Source of the DNA: Chondrosia reniformis
Taxonomy: Eukaryota; Porifera; Demospongiae; Chondrillida; Chondrillidae
NCBI GenBank assembly: GCA_947172415.1
Contig: OX359194.1
Coordinates: forward strand, 8,041,901-8,105,900
Reading direction: 5' to 3'
DNA: 64,000 bases
Position 1 is the first letter of the stretch, and the number at the start of each line of letters is the position of its first letter. Positions 60,501 through 64,000 of this stretch are shown piece by piece. The notes beneath the pieces were generated by a model. That model saw only the letters and a program-made list of their open reading frames with translations, was not told the DNA's origin and made no database searches. The position numbers and the translations under genes are program-made.

Positions 60501-63500
60501 TTGGTGAGAATGATGCGCGTAGAAAACCCTGGAAAGTTTTACGTTCGCTTTGTCCGGGACAATGATCAGTATAACTGGGTCATGAAGAGATTGAACAACA
60601 GAACAGCCAACCAGAAGAGTGTTCACACCAAAGACATTCACATTGGTATGCATGTGTATGGCTCATTGGGACTCTTGAAGTTTCTAAACCTTAGCCACCT
60701 TGCTAGCTGCTTCTGTGATTGCAATTAATTACCATATCCCATGATTATCTACTTCCTGTTTTGGCTCATGATATCTACTTCCTGTTTCATCCCATGATAT
60801 CTACTTCCTGTTTCATCCCATGATATCTACTTCCTGTTTTGGCTCATGATATCTACTTCCTGTTTTGTCTCATGATATCTACTTCCTGTTTTGTTGTGTG
60901 TGTTTAGGAGGTGTGTATGCTGTGGTGTATAGCGTGGGGGGTGAACAGCTGTACAGAGGAGAGGTTGTCGCCATGCCAACCAAGATCTTTTCTTACTATA
61001 CAATCAAGTTTATTGATATTGGAGATATGGAGTCAGTCAAGCCGGAGAGGTGGGCGTGGCAGTAGGAGTGCCTTACTGTAACTAACCTACTTGCTTATGT
61101 GTTAGAAATCTTTTACTCTTTCAGAATCTTCCCACTTTCGGAAGGAGCAGAAGGGATTCCCCCTTTAGTGTATCGGTGCAAGTTGGCCAATGTCAGCCCA
61201 ATCCAGCTCTCTAATAAGGTAAGCATCACAACGGATTAACGCTGGGATCATCAATGTTATTAATGCTGGTTTGTTATTAAATTCAGTAAATTATTAGGAC
61301 TTTTAACACATGTCTTTGATCAATTCACTTCATTGTCAGCTTATTTCTGTATACCTGAAGAAGTCCGAGAAGGGTGAAATGTTGTAGTGATTTTTTTTAT
61401 ATTTTTTTTTTATTTTGAAGTGAATTGATCAAAGACGTGTGTTAAAAGTCCTAATAATTTACCGAATTTAATAACAAACCAGCATATCTAATAATTTCCA
61501 CTATATTGGATCATCATTGTGTTGCTGGTTTTGATGTTTACAAATTGAGTTGGGATCTGCCATAATTACCAAGGAATGACCATTTAGAGTAGTTTAGAAA
61601 AGTTACATTAAACCATCTCTTCACTCTTGAATGTTCTGCTGTGTCTACCCACCACCCAGTCCTCCTGGAGTGATCGAGCAACTTTGAGTTTCAAGACCCA
61701 AACTAATGATAGAGATTTGAAGTTGAACATTGTCTCACAAAATGAGGAGTCATTGATAGTTGACTTGTACTATGAGCTGACCAGTGATGAGTGGGTGTGT
61801 GTTGCCAGCAAGCTGACGGAGAAGGGTCTGGCACACCAGGATGACCCATATGTGGAGCACTTTGACCTTTCCCTGCAGGAACTGCCGCAGGAGAGTATAC
61901 TTATTGATTGTGTAGTCTCCTACTGCAGAGCACCTGATAGCTTCTACATTCAGATATTGGTAAGACTACCACTGTTAGGATATTGCTATGTGATTGTGCA
62001 ATCTTTGACCTGAGGTGAGTTTCAGGTGGTTAAAGAATGCGCCTTGTTTTATATAGAGTAGCAATACGGAATCTTTGAGCAGCTTAATGAACCAGATTCA
62101 ACTGGAAATAGTGCTTTCCAAGGAAATTATTAATCCTCAACCAGGTAGACTTTCACAGTTATGCATGTGAAGCCATCATAGATGAATGAATCTATCCATG
62201 AATCTATCAGCATCTCAAATATGCTGATGTTGTTTCAATTAATGTCTTATCTCCTGACCCCAGACGTGCTGTGTCTCGCTCTCTTCCATGAGGACAGTCA
62301 GTGGTACAGAGCAAGAATACTAGGTTGGTTCCTATCAGTTGGAGCATGTGTGTACACATCATGTGACAGTCATGTGACTTTGTGATGTAGAAGTCTTGGA
62401 GGAATCTGATGAGGTGTCTGTCTATTTTGTTGATTTTGGCAATTGTGATATTGTCCCAGTGGATCACTTGCGAAACATTAAGCAAGAATACTTGTCCCTT
62501 CCAGCTCAGGTAGACAATGTCCCTATATGTTCCCATGGTATATTATATATGTTCCCATGGTATATTATATATGTTCCCATGGTATATTATATATGTTCCC
62601 ATGGTATATTATATATGTTCCCATGGTATATTATATATGTTCCCATGGTATATTATATATGTTCCCATGGTATATTATATGTACACATGTGTTTTGTGAG
62701 AGATTTGTGTGCTTACTCTGAAATGAAGACCACCTGTCATCCTTTCTCCTCCTAAAAGGCCATTCCAAGCAAAGTGACCAAATTACTACCTCAGGATGGC
62801 ATTTCGTGGTCAGAAGGAGCTTCCAAGTACTTCTCTAGTTTGGTGAACAACAAAAGGATCCAGGCAGAATTGCACGAGAGAGAAGGAGAAGTGGCGCTGC
62901 TCTGTATCAAGAGCCCTCCAGTAAATGACCTGCTGGTTCAGAAGAAGTTTGGAAGGTCAGCTTAGCGAGGAACTAGTTCATCCCTGAAGTAGACACTTTG
63001 CAATATTTGACATGTATCCATATATCTGAGGAGCATATTAAGTATGCCATCCCTCCCCCAGGTACTGTGGAGCTGTAGTCTTTCCTCCGCCCATCCTCCC
63101 CCAGGTGGGGGAGGTCTTCAGGGGCTATGTGGTGCAGGTGAAGACGCCCAGCTCCTTCCATCTCAGGAGGTTTGACCAGGAGGTGGACCAACAGCTGAGT
63201 AGGTGGGTGGTGTGCCTGCTGTTTAACTTGGGCGTTGCTATGGCAATCTTACAAAATTGATTACATCATAAATATACGTACCAATTAAGGGTAGGCTATG
63301 GCATGTGAACAAATTCACACTTGAAATTAATGCCAAAGTGCGCAGTACTCAAAAGATTACACTATCTCTGAATTAGTTCATTTTATCTACAGATGCTATA
63401 GATGCTATGCTTTCTCTTTTTGTTCCAAAGGCTATTCAATATCTTGTTTTTCCCTCAGATGTCTTGAGCAGATCAGCCCCAAATCACCTCTTGTTTCAAA

Positions 63501-64000
63501 GTGGTCGCTAGGAGACTGCTGCTGCAGTTTCTTCAGTAATGATAAAAGTCTGCACAGAGTAATGGTCGTGAGACAAGTGACAGACAGCTCTTATGAAGTA
63601 CGTCCAATCGCAACTGATTTATGTTCATTGGTGCATCAACACTGACTTGTATGTGACCTTACCTTTCCCAAGTGTGTTACATAATCTCGTTGCTAGGTCT
63701 ACTATGTTGACTATGGCAACAAGGAAGTGGTGGAGAGCAAGAATATGATTCCAGTGTCGCAACCAGAGCTCTTCTGTATACCTCAACAAGCTTTTTGCTG
63801 CAAGTAAGGAAGAGCATCTATTGTATTCTAAGAAACCTGCAGCCATTTTGGGAGCTTTGGGTCAGGTGATGTAAATATTCTTGTTTGCACGTATGGCCAC
63901 TAGTGCCTACCCTACAATGTACTGCTACTGTTGTGTGTCTGATCTGTGCAGGCTACATGGAGTTCAGAGTGTCGACTCATCCTGGTCAGTGGGTGCTAAC
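57556..64000 (+). CDS. RNF17: RNF17/Qin-like RING, B-box and Tudor protein, at least 24 exons, cut by the window edge
   Basis: Exons: 57556-57616, 57677-57795, 57885-57985, 58316-58410, 58503-58591, 58719-58922, 58982-59152, 59210-59311, 59390-59463, 59532-59603, 59673-59937, 60031-60430, 60496-60645, 60908-61049, 61125-61218, 61660-61959, 62057-62144, 62264-62323, 62391-62509, 62759-62955, 63062-63202, 63459-63597, 63697-63803 and 63952-end: 1113 codons so far, in phase. Order: RING (Cys10 to Cys59, with CGHTFCAQC and CPFC), B-box 1 (130-153), B-box 2 (159-187, C-x2-H-x7-C-x2-C-x4-C-x2-C...H-x2-H), coiled coil, an acidic Ser-rich linker, then at least three Tudor domains (around 635-715, 843-905 and 1015-1095) with FIDIGDMESV, VYFVDFGNCDIV and VYYVDYGNKEVV. 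This is the layout of RNF17 and fly Qin/Kumo, germ-granule proteins of the piRNA pathway that bind methyl-arginine on Piwi proteins. The exon-6 acceptor is poor. Confidence 0.92.
60735..60896 (+). repeat. 26-27 bp minisatellite in RNF17 intron 13
   Basis: About six units of catgatatctacttcctgtt+ttgtctc with small variants; it ends about ten bases before the exon-14 acceptor. Confidence 0.88.
61265..61483 (+). mobile_element. Foldback element with hammerhead-like motif, RNF17 intron 15
   Basis: Arms of about 65 bp: GCTGGTTTGTTATTAAATTC...AATTCACTTCA and TGAAGTGAATT...GAATTTAATAACAAACCAGC. The loop holds CTGAAGAAGTCC-GAGA-AGGGTGAAATG (about 61355-61381) and T-rich runs. The motif aligns with the one in the 33043-33199 element, although the arms are unrelated. 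Confidence 0.85.
62518..62680 (+). repeat. 22-bp minisatellite in RNF17 intron 19
   Basis: About seven units of tatgttcccatggtatatta+ta, starting about ten bases after the exon-19 donor. Each unit contains the CCATGG palindrome. Confidence 0.92.

Noticed and set aside
62517-62721. Tandem Met/Phe/Tyr peptide frames
   Set aside because: Produced by a 22-bp tandem repeat in RNF17 intron 19.

Overview
The window is nuclear DNA from an intron-rich animal. Its gene set (PI3K p85-type adaptor, RNF17/Qin-type RING-Tudor protein, calcyphosin-like, ELAV-like, phospholipid phosphatase) is metazoan. Genes are tightly packed, many pairs are head-to-head with very short shared promoters, introns are mostly short, and the DNA is AT-rich with many minisatellites. 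This looks most like an early-branching animal, probably a demosponge. That placement is inference; no marker gene fixes it.

Layout, left to right: an exon of an unidentified gene (-, ~1 kb); intronless ELAV-like RNA-binding protein (-) head-to-head with intronless PTRH2 (+); an intronless glycosyltransferase-like gene (+, 5.5-6.9 kb); a repeat-rich gap; calcyphosin-like CAPSL (-, 6 exons) head-to-head with MTAP (+, 6 exons over 7 kb); an AT-rich gap with a possible first exon (-, 19.4-19.6 kb); an unknown disordered protein (-, 20.5-21.3 kb) head-to-head with DPYD (+, 17 exons); RBM48 (-, 4 exons) convergent with DPYD; intronless PARN (-); a 22-exon PI3K regulatory subunit (+, 32.3-47.6 kb) with an intronless enolase gene nested in its first intron; PWP1 (+, 15 exons); a small TATA-driven secreted cysteine-rich protein (+); a phospholipid phosphatase (-, 4 exons); a coding-like tract broken by stops (~55.9-56.7 kb); PET100 (-, 4 exons) head-to-head with an RNF17/Qin-like gene (+, at least 24 exons) that runs off the right edge.

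The genes do not form one pathway; most are housekeeping: RNA handling (ELAV-like, PARN, RBM48, RNF17), translation and ribosome biogenesis (PTRH2, PWP1), nucleotide and central metabolism (MTAP, DPYD, enolase), lipid and phosphoinositide signalling (p85-like, PLPP), and respiratory-complex assembly (PET100). The most striking item is the p85-like gene, whose exons join in phase to encode SH3-C1-SAM-C1-RhoGAP-SH2-iSH2-(Pro-rich repeats)-SH2, an architecture unlike vertebrate p85.

Other themes are: at least ten unrelated intronic tandem arrays; several short non-autonomous mobile elements, two carrying a hammerhead-ribozyme-like motif between inverted arms; six intronless genes among intron-rich neighbours; and start codons embedded in TISU/YY1-like AAAATGGCGG contexts. 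Exon coordinates were derived by hand from splice sites, reading phase and remembered family conservation, with no transcript data. Most exon lengths were checked for phase.
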